DNA of 64,000 bases from Oscillospiraceae bacterium (GCA_017861365.1 JAGFXR010000001.1:62001-126000), one strand, 5' to 3'; positions 42,245-50,640 are shown, numbered from the stretch's first letter. Numbers and translations: made by a program. Notes: generated from the letters alone by a model not told the origin.

Positions 42245-44908
42245 TTAGGGCTGATACCGGATGAGATCGGCAATGTAATAGCCCATACTATCCTGCTCAA
42301 TACCGGCGGAAAGAATACTGCCGTCGGACATCTGCACTGCGTTAAACATGAGGCTGCCCCGGCTTGTAGCAAAGACAAAGCTCCAATCCACAGCGCCGCT
42401 TTCAGAATTGATGGAACCAAGCCAGCCATATTTCTCGGTATACTCCTCGTCATAGCTTTCTATGACCAGAAGGGGCTGATTGTCTGATCCCAGCGTCAAG
42501 GCGCTTAAGTAATCCTCATCGGCATAGGTATAATCCTTGACCCAAAGCTCGGAGCCGTCCCCATCCAGCTTGGCCAGTGTGACGCAGTCCGTTCCCGACT
42601 TATAACTGTAGGCGGCATAGATATTGTCTTCATTATCCACGACTACGCTGGACTGGTAGGGTTCCCAATCAGTCTGGTAAAGCTTAGTCCACCGGACGGT
42701 GTCCAGATCCGCGCTGACGCGCATGACAAACAGCTTAGCGTCCCAGGTGTTGTCGGACCATCCGCCGTTCTGGAAGGTAAAGTTCTCCCCGGCCGAGCCT
42801 CCGATCACAATCAGGTCTCCATCGCTTGTTTTGGCAAGGCTCACAATCAGGTCATCGCTGTCGCTTCCGAACACCTGAACTGTCTTCAGCTCACCTGTCG
42901 CTGCGTCAATGACCGCAAGAAGCGCATTGGAGTCTCCAAGGGCAGAGCCAAAGACGCCGTCTGCGGCGTTGCTCATGCCGCCGACCACAATGGTGCCGTT
43001 GCCCATGTCAACAGCGTTATTGGCCCACATCCAGTACTGGTTGAAGGCATCATTGCTGGCTGCTCCGTCGGCGGTTACACTGCCGCTGCTATAGTTTTTC
43101 TGCCAGAGGATCTGGCCGTCCGCAGACAGAAGGATGGCTGCGGCATCGGTATCCTCTCCATCTTCGCCGTCCGTGGATGTGTCTGGATCAACGGCATAAT
43201 AGCCTGTCAGAAACAGACCTTCGGAGGTTGTGATGATGTTTGCGAAGCGGTATCCCGGTACCAGCTGCTTCCACACAAGTGCACCGGATGTATCATACTT
43301 GACGATCAGAGCGTTGGATACGCCGTCCACGTTGGTCAGTCCTGTGGCGACATAACCGTCGTCCACCTCCTGTACATCATAGAACCAGCTGTCTCCATCC
43401 GACATGGATTCGCCGCCGTAGCTTGCAAACACGGTGTAGCCGTCGCGGCTTTCCTCCTGCTCGGACACCGGGTTTTCGGAGGCCAGATTGAGAGCGTATT
43501 TGGTTGCGTTGATAATGCCTTTGCTCGAATAAGTGGCACTGCTGACCGTATCCACATCTGTGCTCTGCTGCTCCAGAATTTCACTGATGACACCTTCCGC
43601 CGCCTGAACGACATAGGGACTGTCCTCGTTGTTCTCGCCCAGGGTGAGCGCAACCAGCTGATTGTCCTCAATGGTCGCCGTGACATGCAGTCCGGCATAA
43701 AGGCCGCGCGCAATTCCCACATAGGTTCCGTCCTTGTAGGTTCCGGTAAGCGCGTCGGCAACAGTGTAGCCCTTTTCTGTCACGGAAGATTTCAGCGCGT
43801 TTTTGACTGCGTTGACGATACCACGGCTGGAGAAGGTGGCGCCGCTGACTGTATCCACATCCGTGGTGCTCCCAGCCAGCATCTTATCCACGACCACGTC
43901 CGCTACGTTGAAATAGAGCTTATCCTCATCATGATTGACGACATTGATGGCAGACAGAGCGCCGTTTTCGACCTGTACCTGCACCTGAATCGTGCTTTTG
44001 TAACCATAGGCGCTGCCTGTATAGGTGCCGTCGGCCCATTTGTCAGGTTTACGGGTTTCAGCGGCAGTGCTGCCGTTTTGAAGGACGATCTGCGTATCGA
44101 GAGACTTCTGATTCAGCAGACCGGAAACAGTTACGCCATCTAAAGTGACACTCCCGCTGCCCACTGAGGCGCTTACGGTCAGGTCTCCCGTTACAGACGT
44201 ATTCGCCAAAGTGACATCCGCCCCGCTGATGCTCACATCAGAAACCGTTCCCAGCGTGTAGGTGCCGGGAAAATACAGGGTGCGGGAATCCGCATAGAGA
44301 CGGTTGAGCAGGGTGACGGCCTCGGCGCGGGTCAGGTTGTCCGTGGGCAGGAGGTTACCGCCGCTGCCTACGACATAACCGCTGTTGATGGCCGCGGCTA
44401 CCGCGGGTTTGGCCCAGCTGGCAATGTCCGAAGCGTCAGAAACCTGACTGAGAATGGACTGATCCGCTGCATCTGTGGAAAGCCCTGCTGCCCGGGAAAG
44501 CATTACAATGGCCTCCTGCTTGGATACCAATGCCTCGGGGGACATGGTATCCGAGGCGGTGCCGGTAATATAACCCGCCGCCAGTGCCTTGGAGACCTCG
44601 GTGTAATACCATGCGTCTGTTGAAATGTCCGTGTACTGGGAGACGGAGTCAGAAGTGGCTTCAAAGTCCATCATCCGGTTCACCAGCGTGAGATACTCGG
44701 CGCGGGTGATTTCACTGTCGGGATCGAGGTTGCCGTCGCCGTCGCCCGTCAGAAAGCCGTCCTCCTGCCAGTCCAGCATGACGTCCTGCGCCCAGTGGCC
44801 GCTGACATCGGTGATCTCGTCGGAGCCGTGGGCAGATGCGTTGATCATGAGTCCGGCGGCGGAAACGACGGTCAGGGTAAATATGCATAGTTTCTTACTG
44901 AATTTCAT
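42245..44908 (-). CDS. S-layer-homology surface protein with two covalent-FMN-binding domains
   Basis: 887-aa exported surface protein, last gene of the flavin operon. Order: signal peptide (1-26); three SLH segments (about 30-205: VSGHWAQDVMLDWQEDGFLTGDGDGNLDPDSEITRAEYL; DAWYYTEVSKALAAGYITG; LTRAEAVTLLNRLY); a Ser/Thr-rich beta region (about 210-285); FMN-binding domain 1 (290-375), predicted flavinylation Thr358 in DTVSGAT; FMN-binding domain 2 (388-475), Thr459 in DTVSSAT; then a C-terminal repeat domain resembling a beta-propeller (about 495-887). SLH anchors it to the wall. It probably accepts electrons from the membrane FMN protein; the propeller may bind a mineral, partner or substrate. 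Confidence 0.9.
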   Translation of the reverse strand: MKFSKKLCIFTLTVVSAAGLMINASAHGSDEITDVSGHWAQDVMLDWQEDGFLTGDGDGNLDPDSEITRAEYLTLVNRMMDFEATSDSVSQYTDISTDAWYYTEVSKALAAGYITGTASDTMSPEALVSKQEAIVMLSRAAGLSTDAADQSILSQVSDASDIASWAKPAVAAAINSGYVVGSGGNLLPTDNLTRAEAVTLLNRLYADSRTLYFPGTYTLGTVSDVSISGADVTLANTSVTGDLTVSASVGSGSVTLDGVTVSGLLNQKSLDTQIVLQNGSTAAETRKPDKWADGTYTGSAYGYKSTIQVQVQVENGALSAINVVNHDEDKLYFNVADVVVDKMLAGSTTDVDTVSGATFSSRGIVNAVKNALKSSVTEKGYTVADALTGTYKDGTYVGIARGLYAGLHVTATIEDNQLVALTLGENNEDSPYVVQAAEGVISEILEQQSTDVDTVSSATYSSKGIINATKYALNLASENPVSEQEESRDGYTVFASYGGESMSDGDSWFYDVQEVDDGYVATGLTNVDGVSNALIVKYDTSGALVWKQLVPGYRFANIITTSEGLFLTGYYAVDPDTSTDGEDGEDTDAAAILLSADGQILWQKNYSSGSVTADGAASNDAFNQYWMWANNAVDMGNGTIVVGGMSNAADGVFGSALGDSNALLAVIDAATGELKTVQVFGSDSDDLIVSLAKTSDGDLIVIGGSAGENFTFQNGGWSDNTWDAKLFVMRVSADLDTVRWTKLYQTDWEPYQSSVVVDNEDNIYAAYSYKSGTDCVTLAKLDGDGSELWVKDYTYADEDYLSALTLGSDNQPLLVIESYDEEYTEKYGWLGSINSESGAVDWSFVFATSRGSLMFNAVQMSDGSILSAGIEQDSMGYYIADLIRYQP

Positions 44909-45497
44909 TTATGCCATCCTTTTCCTTATATTTTTGTTTAATTTTGTTTTTTTGAATCTTTGACGCAAGCCGGTTGCATTGCTCACCTCCTTTAAGGTTT
45001 TCGAACCCGATATGGCGCAGGTGCTGAATGAAAAATTGAGAGCACAGTCCTGTGAACAGTCCCGTAAACACCCCAATCAGGATCAGTGCCGGCAGATACC
45101 AGAATACCACGGTTGTTTTCATGACCGCCGCCGCGACTGCAATCTGTCCGATATTATGGGCAATGGCTCCCGCTACCCCGGTTACCCAGACCTCCCGCGC
45201 ACCCACCAGCCGTCGAAAAAGCAGCAATGTCAGATAACACAGAAGGCCACCGCCCAGACTGTAAAGAAACACCGTCATCTGCCCGGAGAAAACACTGCCC
45301 CAAAAGATCCGGCACAGAAGAATGCCTAAAGCGTCTGCCGGACCAAGCAGGAACATGGCGCATACCGTGACAATATTGGAAAGCCCCAGCTTGATGCCCG
45401 GTATGGGGACAATGAGCGGCAGCTGCGCTTCAATCACGTGAATGATCAGCGCGGCCGCCGTCAGCAGAGCCATGGTGGTCAGCCGCTTTGTATTCAT
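44895..45497 (-). CDS. EetB-like membrane protein (Gx / Hpre_diP_synt_I family)
   Basis: 200-aa membrane protein with about five or six helices. LLTAAALIIHVIEAQLPLIVPIPGIKLGLSNIVTVCAMFLLGPADALGILLCRIFWGSVF is the signature of the family annotated 'heptaprenyl diphosphate synthase component I' or 'Gx transporter', which in Listeria is EetB of the extracellular electron-transfer locus. I start at the ATG at 45497, 8 nt after AAAGGAG; an ATG at 45515 has no SD. Its C-terminal 14 nt overlap the SLH-FMN gene. The exact biochemical role of EetB is not established. Confidence 0.88.
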   Translation of the reverse strand: MNTKRLTTMALLTAAALIIHVIEAQLPLIVPIPGIKLGLSNIVTVCAMFLLGPADALGILLCRIFWGSVFSGQMTVFLYSLGGGLLCYLTLLLFRRLVGAREVWVTGVAGAIAHNIGQIAVAAAVMKTTVVFWYLPALILIGVFTGLFTGLCSQFFIQHLRHIGFENLKGGEQCNRLASKIQKNKIKQKYKEKDGINEIQ

Positions 45498-45511
45498 CGG
45501 CATAGCTCCTT

Positions 45512-45889
45512 TCATTGGCTTAAACCGTCAATCGAGTCAGACGACGTGTCGCCCACAATTTCGATTATCAAATGGTGCGGCAGGCAGACGATGGGCTGCC
45601 CAGGCTGATCAATCCAGCCTTGATGGACACAGATCTGGTCAGGGCAGTCAGCGTCAGTGATACAAATACGGCCTGTTTCAACAGAAACCGTATTTGTGCC
45701 CGTGTCGTCTGTGATATCAATGGTATAGGGAGTCTCAACCGCGCTTAAATCAATGCTGTATAGAAGCTGACCGTCCTGATAAATGTTTGCCACGGAGCCG
45801 TGCGCCGCTGTCGCGGAAAGCAATAAGGCGGCCGAGCAGAGAAGAACAATGCAGGCAATCAGGACAATCCAGGGAAGGTGCCGCCTCAC
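45512..45889 (-). CDS. EetA-like NusG domain II protein, membrane-anchored
   Basis: 125-aa protein with one N-terminal membrane helix (WIVLIACIVLLCSAALLL) and an extracytoplasmic NusG_II domain: VANIYQDGQLLYSIDLS and the Cys-rich ICITDADCPDQICVHQGWIDQPGQPIVCLPHHLIIEI. This family is EetA in Listeria-type electron-transfer loci. The conserved C-x5-C and IVCLPH residues are present. The start is a GTG at 45887-45889 overlapping the apbE stop as GTGA; downstream it nearly abuts the eetB-like gene. Confidence 0.88.
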   Translation of the reverse strand: MRRHLPWIVLIACIVLLCSAALLLSATAAHGSVANIYQDGQLLYSIDLSAVETPYTIDITDDTGTNTVSVETGRICITDADCPDQICVHQGWIDQPGQPIVCLPHHLIIEIVGDTSSDSIDGLSQ

Positions 45890-46995
45890 GGCTGTATCAC
45901 CGTGAGAGTGCGGCCCGTGTCAGTGTCGGAAAGGGTGAAGCTGTTTTCCAAGCCACTGGTGATGTAGACATCGCCGTCTTCTGTAATGAACACAGCCTCG
46001 AAATCTCTGTGTTCCCGCCAAAAGTCCGAAGCTTGATCCAATCCCATAACAAACAGGGACGTGGAAAGTGCCTCCGCGTATATTCCCGTGTCGGTAATAA
46101 TGGAAACCGAGAGCAGGCCGGTTTTGGCGGGATATCCGGTTCTGGGATCGAAGATATGCCAGTAGACCGTGCCATCGTCGCCGGTAAAATAGCGCTCGTA
46201 GCCGCCGGAGGTAATGACTGTTTTGTTGACAACGGATACAATTCCCAGATAGTCGTCCCCACTGGGATCTTCAATTCCAACCCGCCACGCGGAGCCGTCC
46301 GGCTTGGCCCCCAGAGTTTGCACATTGCCGCCTAAATTGACCATGGCGGAGGTGATGCCGTTGTCGGCAAAAAGCTTGAGCAGTACATCGCCCGTATAAC
46401 CCTTGGCAAGGCTTCCGAAGTCCACCATCACTCCCTCCGGCAAAGTGACGACGGAGGTGTCGGCATCAAAAGAAATGCTTCGGTAATCTACCGTTTTCAA
46501 AAGCTCGGTCAAGGTGTCCGCGTCCGGTATCTGGTATTCTCCCGTGGTGAAGCCCCAGGCCCGGACGACCGGATAAATGGTCACGTCCAGAAGTCCGCCC
46601 GTCAGCTGGCCGTATTTGATTCCGTCCTCCACCAGAGCCGCTGTGTCGGGGGACACCGTGGCTGTGCCCTGGGCGTTGAGCGCGTATATCTCGCTGTCCG
46701 GGTTGGTGGTGGAAAGCAGGCTGTCCAGGGCTGTAATCCGGTCTGATGCTTCTTGCATCAGGGCGTCGTCCCCGCCATAGGCGGTCAATTGCATGACCGT
46801 GTCCATAGCAAACACCGTCGTTGTCGCCGGGGTGCTGGTTATGTCGGACGATACGTCGGCTGACATGGTGGATGTGCTGGATGTACCCGACGCGCCGGAC
46901 GCACTGCCGCAGCCGGCCATCAGCCCCAGCAGCATGACCAGCACCGCGATTTTTACCCCGCTTGAGACTCCGGTGATCTGATTACGCTTTTGCAT
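45886..46995 (-). CDS. apbE: FAD:protein FMN transferase (ApbE), lipoprotein
   Basis: 369-aa enzyme that transfers FMN from FAD to a Thr of target proteins outside the membrane. A lipobox signal (VLVMLLGLMAGC) and Ser/Thr/Ala linker precede the ApbE domain: FAMDTVMQLTAYG, LTGGLLDVTIYPVVRAWGF, VMVDFGSLAKGYTGDVLLKLF, SAMVNLGGNVQTLG, HIFDPRTGYPAKTGL and the Mg-binding IITDTGIYAEALSTSLFVMG. Its targets are most likely the three FMN-binding domains encoded on either side. The ATG overlaps the 3' end of the membrane gene by 14 nt. Confidence 0.95.
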   Translation of the reverse strand: MQKRNQITGVSSGVKIAVLVMLLGLMAGCGSASGASGTSSTSTMSADVSSDITSTPATTTVFAMDTVMQLTAYGGDDALMQEASDRITALDSLLSTTNPDSEIYALNAQGTATVSPDTAALVEDGIKYGQLTGGLLDVTIYPVVRAWGFTTGEYQIPDADTLTELLKTVDYRSISFDADTSVVTLPEGVMVDFGSLAKGYTGDVLLKLFADNGITSAMVNLGGNVQTLGAKPDGSAWRVGIEDPSGDDYLGIVSVVNKTVITSGGYERYFTGDDGTVYWHIFDPRTGYPAKTGLLSVSIITDTGIYAEALSTSLFVMGLDQASDFWREHRDFEAVFITEDGDVYITSGLENSFTLSDTDTGRTLTVIQP

Positions 46996-48385
46996 GACTG
47001 AGTGCCGCCTCCACCGCCGCGATAATTCCCTTGGAGCTGTATGTGGCTCCGCTGACCGTATCTACTGATGTGCTTTGGCTTGCTAAAATGTCGTTGATCA
47101 GATCCTTGGCGGCAGAAAAATACGGCTCATCCTCATCTTCATCGGTGACAGCAATGGCGGTAATGACATCATTTTGAATGGTTACACTGACGGTTATGGT
47201 TCCGGCGTAGCCTGTGCCACTGCCGCTGAACGTGCCGTTTTTGTAAGTATAAGTCACCGCTGCCACAGGCTCTGAGGCCGTTGTCTCGGCAGTCTGTGGG
47301 GCGGCGGCTTCGGCGGCGGTTTCATTCTGAGTTGCCTTCGAAGCGGCCGTGCTCGCGGCGGCCGCCACGGTCTGGGTGGCGGGACTTGCTTGAGTACTTG
47401 CCGCAGCCGCAGTTGTTTCAGTGTTGGAGGAAACAGAAGCTTCGGGAGTTTCAGTAACGTCTGAAATCTCAGTCTCGGCAGGTTCCGATTCGGAGGAGTC
47501 CTGCGTTGTCTCAGCAGCTGCCGCGACCGATTCACTTGTCACCGCATCTGTTGACGAAACGTATTCTGTGTCCACTTCAACCGCTGCCGCGGCATTCTCC
47601 TGTGCCTGTACCGAGGCTGCCGCTTGGGAAGCAACCGGCAGGCAGATCAGAGCCAGCACCGCAAGCGCCGCGCCGTAGGGAATCATAGACCTGCGGGGAG
47701 AGGCGCCTCGTTTTTTCAGCGCCTTGCCTACCCGCATAGCGGCATAACCCAAAAATACCAGACTGTAAATTACCACTGTCAGGCTGTAAATGGTTTGTCC
47801 CGCGAGGGCTCCGGGCACTGACAGAAGCATGACATGCACATAAAGCAGGCCATAAAACAGATATGAGCTTCGTTGAAACGCCTTCCAGCGTGCGGGTTTC
47901 ATTTTTTTACGCACCGCGGGAAAGGAGGTGATTGTGAGCGGCACCATAAGGCAGATCAGGATAATGGTGATGACTCCCGCTGCAAATTGATTTGAGGAAA
48001 GCAGAGCGGGCTTTGTAAACATAAATACAAAATATGTAGTGCCGTAAGTGGCGTTATGACATAATGTCAGAATCGCCGCTAAAATAGAAAGCTCCGCCCG
48101 GATCGGCATCAGTACTTTGATGAGCCGGGAGCCGGTGGGCAGAGCTCCTGCGTACATAACGAAAATAAACAGAGCGGTTGCGAGGGCGCCTCTGGAAAAC
48201 AGCCCTACAATCCAATACTGAACCCATTTTGGAAGTTCGGTTACAGCGCCTGTGGATGTTGCCAGAAAAACTAAGACCGCAATAATGACGGCAGCCGCAT
48301 AGAATACGGCAGGACGCTTCCTAATGAGTACACGGCAGGTAATGATGAACGCGAAGGAGATGCACAGGGCTAGGAGAAGCAGCAT
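46982..48385 (-). CDS. Ferric-reductase-like transmembrane protein with C-terminal FMN-binding domain
   Basis: 467-aa first gene of the flavin operon. Residues 1 to about 255 have six to seven membrane helices in the ferric-reductase-like pattern, with candidate haem ligands H110 (ILTLCHNATYG) and H184 (GLLYVHVMLL). Residues 256-375 are an Ala/Glu/Thr/Ser-rich extracytoplasmic linker. Residues about 380-467 form an FMN-binding domain with predicted flavinylation Thr448 (DTVSGATYSS). This architecture could carry electrons across the membrane through haem to a covalently bound flavin and then to the S-layer flavoprotein. Strong SD AGAGGG. Confidence 0.88.
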   Translation of the reverse strand: MLLLLALCISFAFIITCRVLIRKRPAVFYAAAVIIAVLVFLATSTGAVTELPKWVQYWIVGLFSRGALATALFIFVMYAGALPTGSRLIKVLMPIRAELSILAAILTLCHNATYGTTYFVFMFTKPALLSSNQFAAGVITIILICLMVPLTITSFPAVRKKMKPARWKAFQRSSYLFYGLLYVHVMLLSVPGALAGQTIYSLTVVIYSLVFLGYAAMRVGKALKKRGASPRRSMIPYGAALAVLALICLPVASQAAASVQAQENAAAAVEVDTEYVSSTDAVTSESVAAAAETTQDSSESEPAETEISDVTETPEASVSSNTETTAAAASTQASPATQTVAAAASTAASKATQNETAAEAAAPQTAETTASEPVAAVTYTYKNGTFSGSGTGYAGTITVSVTIQNDVITAIAVTDEDEDEPYFSAAKDLINDILASQSTSVDTVSGATYSSKGIIAAVEAALSHAKA

Positions 48386-48413
48386 AATTTGTCCCTCTTT
48401 TAATGAAATGATA

Positions 48414-48429
48414 GTTAGCGTGGGCTAAT
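48414..48429. promoter_or_regulatory. Putative operator, GTTAG-N6-CTAAT
   Basis: Inverted repeat GTTAGC-GTGG-GCTAAT in the leader of the flavin operon. It matches the motif found twice here and at two other loci in the window. Confidence 0.65.
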
Positions 48430-48441
48430 TTTGGGGGATGT

Positions 48442-48465
48442 AATAACCCCCGTACGGGGGTTATT
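48442..48465. repeat. Perfect 24-bp palindrome in the flavin operon leader
   Basis: Arms AATAACCCCC and GGGGGTTATT around GTAC, lying between the two GTTAG operators. In RNA it would form a 10-bp hairpin, but no T-run follows on the minus strand, so it is not an ordinary terminator. The CCCCC-N4-GGGGG layout resembles operators of the CsoR/CstR family; that link is inference. Confidence 0.8.
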
Positions 48466-48468
48466 GGG

Positions 48469-48484
48469 GTTAGCTAGAGCTAAC
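48469..48484. promoter_or_regulatory. Putative operator, GTTAG-N6-CTAAC (perfect)
   Basis: GTTAGC-TAGA-GCTAAC, starting 9 nt after the -10 box of the flavin operon promoter, i.e. over the expected start of transcription. Confidence 0.75.
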
Positions 48485-48493
48485 GTTTTTCTG

Positions 48494-48522
48494 AGAATAC
48501 CATGTTTTTTCCTCTCCGTCAA
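48494..48522 (-). promoter_or_regulatory. Promoter of the flavin electron-transfer operon
   Basis: Minus-strand TTGACG (48517-48522), 17-nt spacer, TATTCT (48494-48499), giving a leader of about 100 nt. The 180 nt beyond, up to 48703, show nothing I can support. Confidence 0.7.
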
Positions 48523-48703
48523 GAAGCAGTTTAGATTGAATGGTTTTTCAAAGCGATCGTCCGTTCAAATTTGGCAATCTGGTTGCCGGTTCGAATTTTG
48601 CTCTCAATGCCGGTATTTCGCAGGATTTCTCTGTCACACAAGTGATCTGATTCGATCAGGTCATGCTTGCTGCAGGGGGGTCGTTGCCCGTCTGCCCATA
48701 ACA

Positions 48704-48746
48704 AATAAGGTCAGTCAGGGTTGAATAGACCCTGACTGACCTTATT
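48704..48746 (-). terminator. Strong hairpin, probable terminator of the His/Cys-rich protein gene
   Basis: Perfect 18-bp arms (48704-48721 with 48729-48746) and a 7-nt loop; minus-strand continuation TTTGTTATG. It is about 120 nt after the stop at 48867. The interval 48747-48866 shows no gene. Confidence 0.7.
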
Positions 48747-48866
48747 GAGGGAAGCAAAAGTGAATTTCTGTCATTACGGATGTTCCATATGATCACGGTG
48801 AAACGCAAGCTGACCGTCGGTGCCGCAGATGATGGAGCATATGCTTCTCCTGCATGATGACGGTAT

Positions 48867-49346
48867 TTACAGCGTATCTACGACCGCATATCCCCGGGAT
48901 GTCAGTGCCATGCTTCCGCAATCCATTCGGGCAATATCAAACAGGAATCCCTCTCGGTCGCTGCCCTCAAGTACGGTATTTTGAAAGACCCGGTATGCCA
49001 TTGACAGATGATATTGCTCATACCCGCATCCCTGCAGAGGTTGGTCATAGTCAAGAGAAATAAAATTCTTTTGTTCCAGCTCGCGGAGTACGTGACTGTT
49101 TTCCAGTACAGATTCAAACGTTTCTTCTGCTTCCGACAAATATACCGGTGCAAGTGCAACCGATTCCAAATGCTCAGATTTCGTGCTGGCCAGCACAAAT
49201 CGGACGATAGGCAGATAGGGGATTTGCGCCAGACCCATCAGCAGCGTCTGCTCGCGCTGCGACAGCGTGACATGATGACAATGGCAGCTTTGGCAGCCGC
49301 CACAGCAATGGTGCGCCGCCTTGCTATGCGAATTTGTATGATTCAT
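48867..49346 (-). CDS. His/Cys-rich N-terminal protein, unknown, predicted metal-responsive
   Basis: 159 aa; no named family recognised. The first 28 residues are rich in metal-ligand residues (HSKAAHHCCGGCQSCHCHH), which would bind transition metal. The remaining ~130 residues form a compact domain with helical character (LSQREQTLLMGLAQIPYLPIVRFVL; ESVLENSHVLRELEQKNFISLDYDQPL) resembling a winged-helix layout by eye only. It stands alone, with an excellent SD (GGAGG) and a promoter whose -10 is immediately followed by a 30-bp inverted repeat containing the GTTAG-N6-CTAAC motif, so it is tightly regulated. Confidence 0.75.
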   Translation of the reverse strand: MNHTNSHSKAAHHCCGGCQSCHCHHVTLSQREQTLLMGLAQIPYLPIVRFVLASTKSEHLESVALAPVYLSEAEETFESVLENSHVLRELEQKNFISLDYDQPLQGCGYEQYHLSMAYRVFQNTVLEGSDREGFLFDIARMDCGSMALTSRGYAVVDTL

Positions 49347-49367
49347 AAATACCTCCGGAAAATCCAG

Positions 49368-49397
49368 TATAGGTTAGTTAGCGATAACTAACCTATA
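49368..49397. promoter_or_regulatory. 30-bp inverted-repeat operator containing GTTAG-N6-CTAAC
   Basis: Perfect 13-bp arms (TATAGGTTAGTTA / TAACTAACCTATA) around GCGA. The core GTTAG-CGATAA-CTAAC is at 49377-49392. It directly abuts the -10 box, an ideal repressor position. Confidence 0.85.
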
Positions 49398-49425
49398 GTT
49401 TAACAGAGTGCGGCGGGCACGTCAA
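49397..49425 (-). promoter_or_regulatory. Promoter of the His/Cys-rich protein gene
   Basis: Minus-strand TTGACG (49420-49425), 17-nt spacer, TAAACT (49397-49402). Confidence 0.7.
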
Positions 49426-49481
49426 TCATCAGTTGTCGATCTTTTATTCACCGGAACCTGAAAAATCATATTGCAGGCAAG

Positions 49482-50312
49482 TCAAACGTCTTTGTTTGAA
49501 TGACCGTCCTCCAAAAACGGTGCGTACATCATAAGCACATGATTTTCCGAAACAAACTCCTCGCCATAATCAGTTCCATCCCAGTCAAAGACCTGCCGCC
49601 AAAGCTCATTATGGCGGGTGAAACCGCCCCAGTATTCACCCCGGATGTAATGGTTCCGTTCCACGATCCTATATTGTTGAACCGGTTTGCATGTCGACCG
49701 CCATTCGCCAAATAAATTTTCATCCTGCACCTGTACATGAAGTTGAAATTCCTGATCGGTATCATTTCGAATCATTAAATCACCGTATGGGTAAAAGCAG
49801 GTTGCGCCGCTGCCAAAGGGTTGTGTCCGATTGGAGTCTGGGAATACATCATAGCCATGATGATGTCGTTCCGTCACCGTCAGCGGCGTGTGCAGTGCCA
49901 TCCAGTAAATGAGATTGGAAAGCTGACATAGCCCTCCGCCGACCCCTGCTTCCACTTTCCCGCTTACCAGAATCATACCCGGCAAATATCCCTTTCGCAC
50001 CGTTGGCTTCCCGATTGTTTTCCAATAGCTAAAGGTTTCGCCCGGTTTGAGTATGAGCCCATCCAATTGAGCGCAGGCCAGACGCAGATTGGTCACTTTG
50101 TTGTATTGAAGCTGCAATTCAAGTCCGCTCAGTTGGCGCAGTAACGGTGTGGCGTGCCGAAACTGGATCTCCGGGAGCATCAGAGCGCCGCGCTTTTTCG
50201 CATATGGGCCGGAACACCTCCATTGAAGATAGCGCATAGCTGAAAAATACGCTTTTCCTGCCATCATGTGCAGTTTGGAGCGATGCTTGGGCCGGTGACG
50301 CAGCTCATCCAT
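49482..50312 (-). CDS. VanW-family protein
   Basis: 276-aa protein with the VanW domain: LKPGETFSYWKTIGKPTVRKGYLPGMILVSGKVEAGVGGGLCQLSNLIYWMALHTPLTVTERHHHGYDVFPDSNRTQPFGSGATCFYPYGDLMIRNDT, the conserved GGGLCQ and F-P-x-S-x-R-x-x-P-x-G-x-D/A-A motifs. The family was named after an accessory gene in vanB glycopeptide-resistance clusters, but its biochemical function is unknown and no van genes are present here. It has no obvious signal peptide. SD AAAGGATG precedes the ATG. Confidence 0.88.
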   Translation of the reverse strand: MDELRHRPKHRSKLHMMAGKAYFSAMRYLQWRCSGPYAKKRGALMLPEIQFRHATPLLRQLSGLELQLQYNKVTNLRLACAQLDGLILKPGETFSYWKTIGKPTVRKGYLPGMILVSGKVEAGVGGGLCQLSNLIYWMALHTPLTVTERHHHGYDVFPDSNRTQPFGSGATCFYPYGDLMIRNDTDQEFQLHVQVQDENLFGEWRSTCKPVQQYRIVERNHYIRGEYWGGFTRHNELWRQVFDWDGTDYGEEFVSENHVLMMYAPFLEDGHSNKDV

Positions 50313-50640
50313 GAAATCATCCTTTCGTTATTCAAAGTGCCGCGCTGGTTTTAATATCTTATGGCTACTTCATAAAATTGTAAATGAATTCAATGAAAAA
50401 TTCAATAAGATAGCTGTATTTGATATAAAATTAATATGTTTTTGTTGTCCGTTTAAAGGGCGCTGCACAGAAAAAGCTGCTTTTTCGAAGTGCGGAGATA
50501 AAAATTTTTATTTATGCAAAATAAGGGCTGTTCAAAATGCTTTGGAAGTGATACAGTAAACATATGTGAACAATATGCATTGAGGAGAAAACGGACTGCA
50601 CCGCGGAAAAGCGTGCCGAACGACCGGAAAGGAAGATTTT
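50313..50640 (+). other. Intergenic region upstream of the cysK-GST operon
   Basis: AT-rich 328-nt gap between divergent genes. A weak sigma-A-like pair, TTCAAT then TATAAA with a 17-nt spacer, lies near 50400-50430 on the plus strand. I see no T-box, SAM riboswitch or clear operator. Nothing else is supportable. Confidence 0.4.

Noticed and set aside
48490-48700. Additional gene upstream of the flavin operon
   Set aside because: Only short frames without SD or motifs are present.
49482-50312. Vancomycin-resistance locus from the VanW homolog
   Set aside because: No vanH, ligase or vanX-type genes are nearby; VanW-domain proteins are widespread in Clostridia without resistance.
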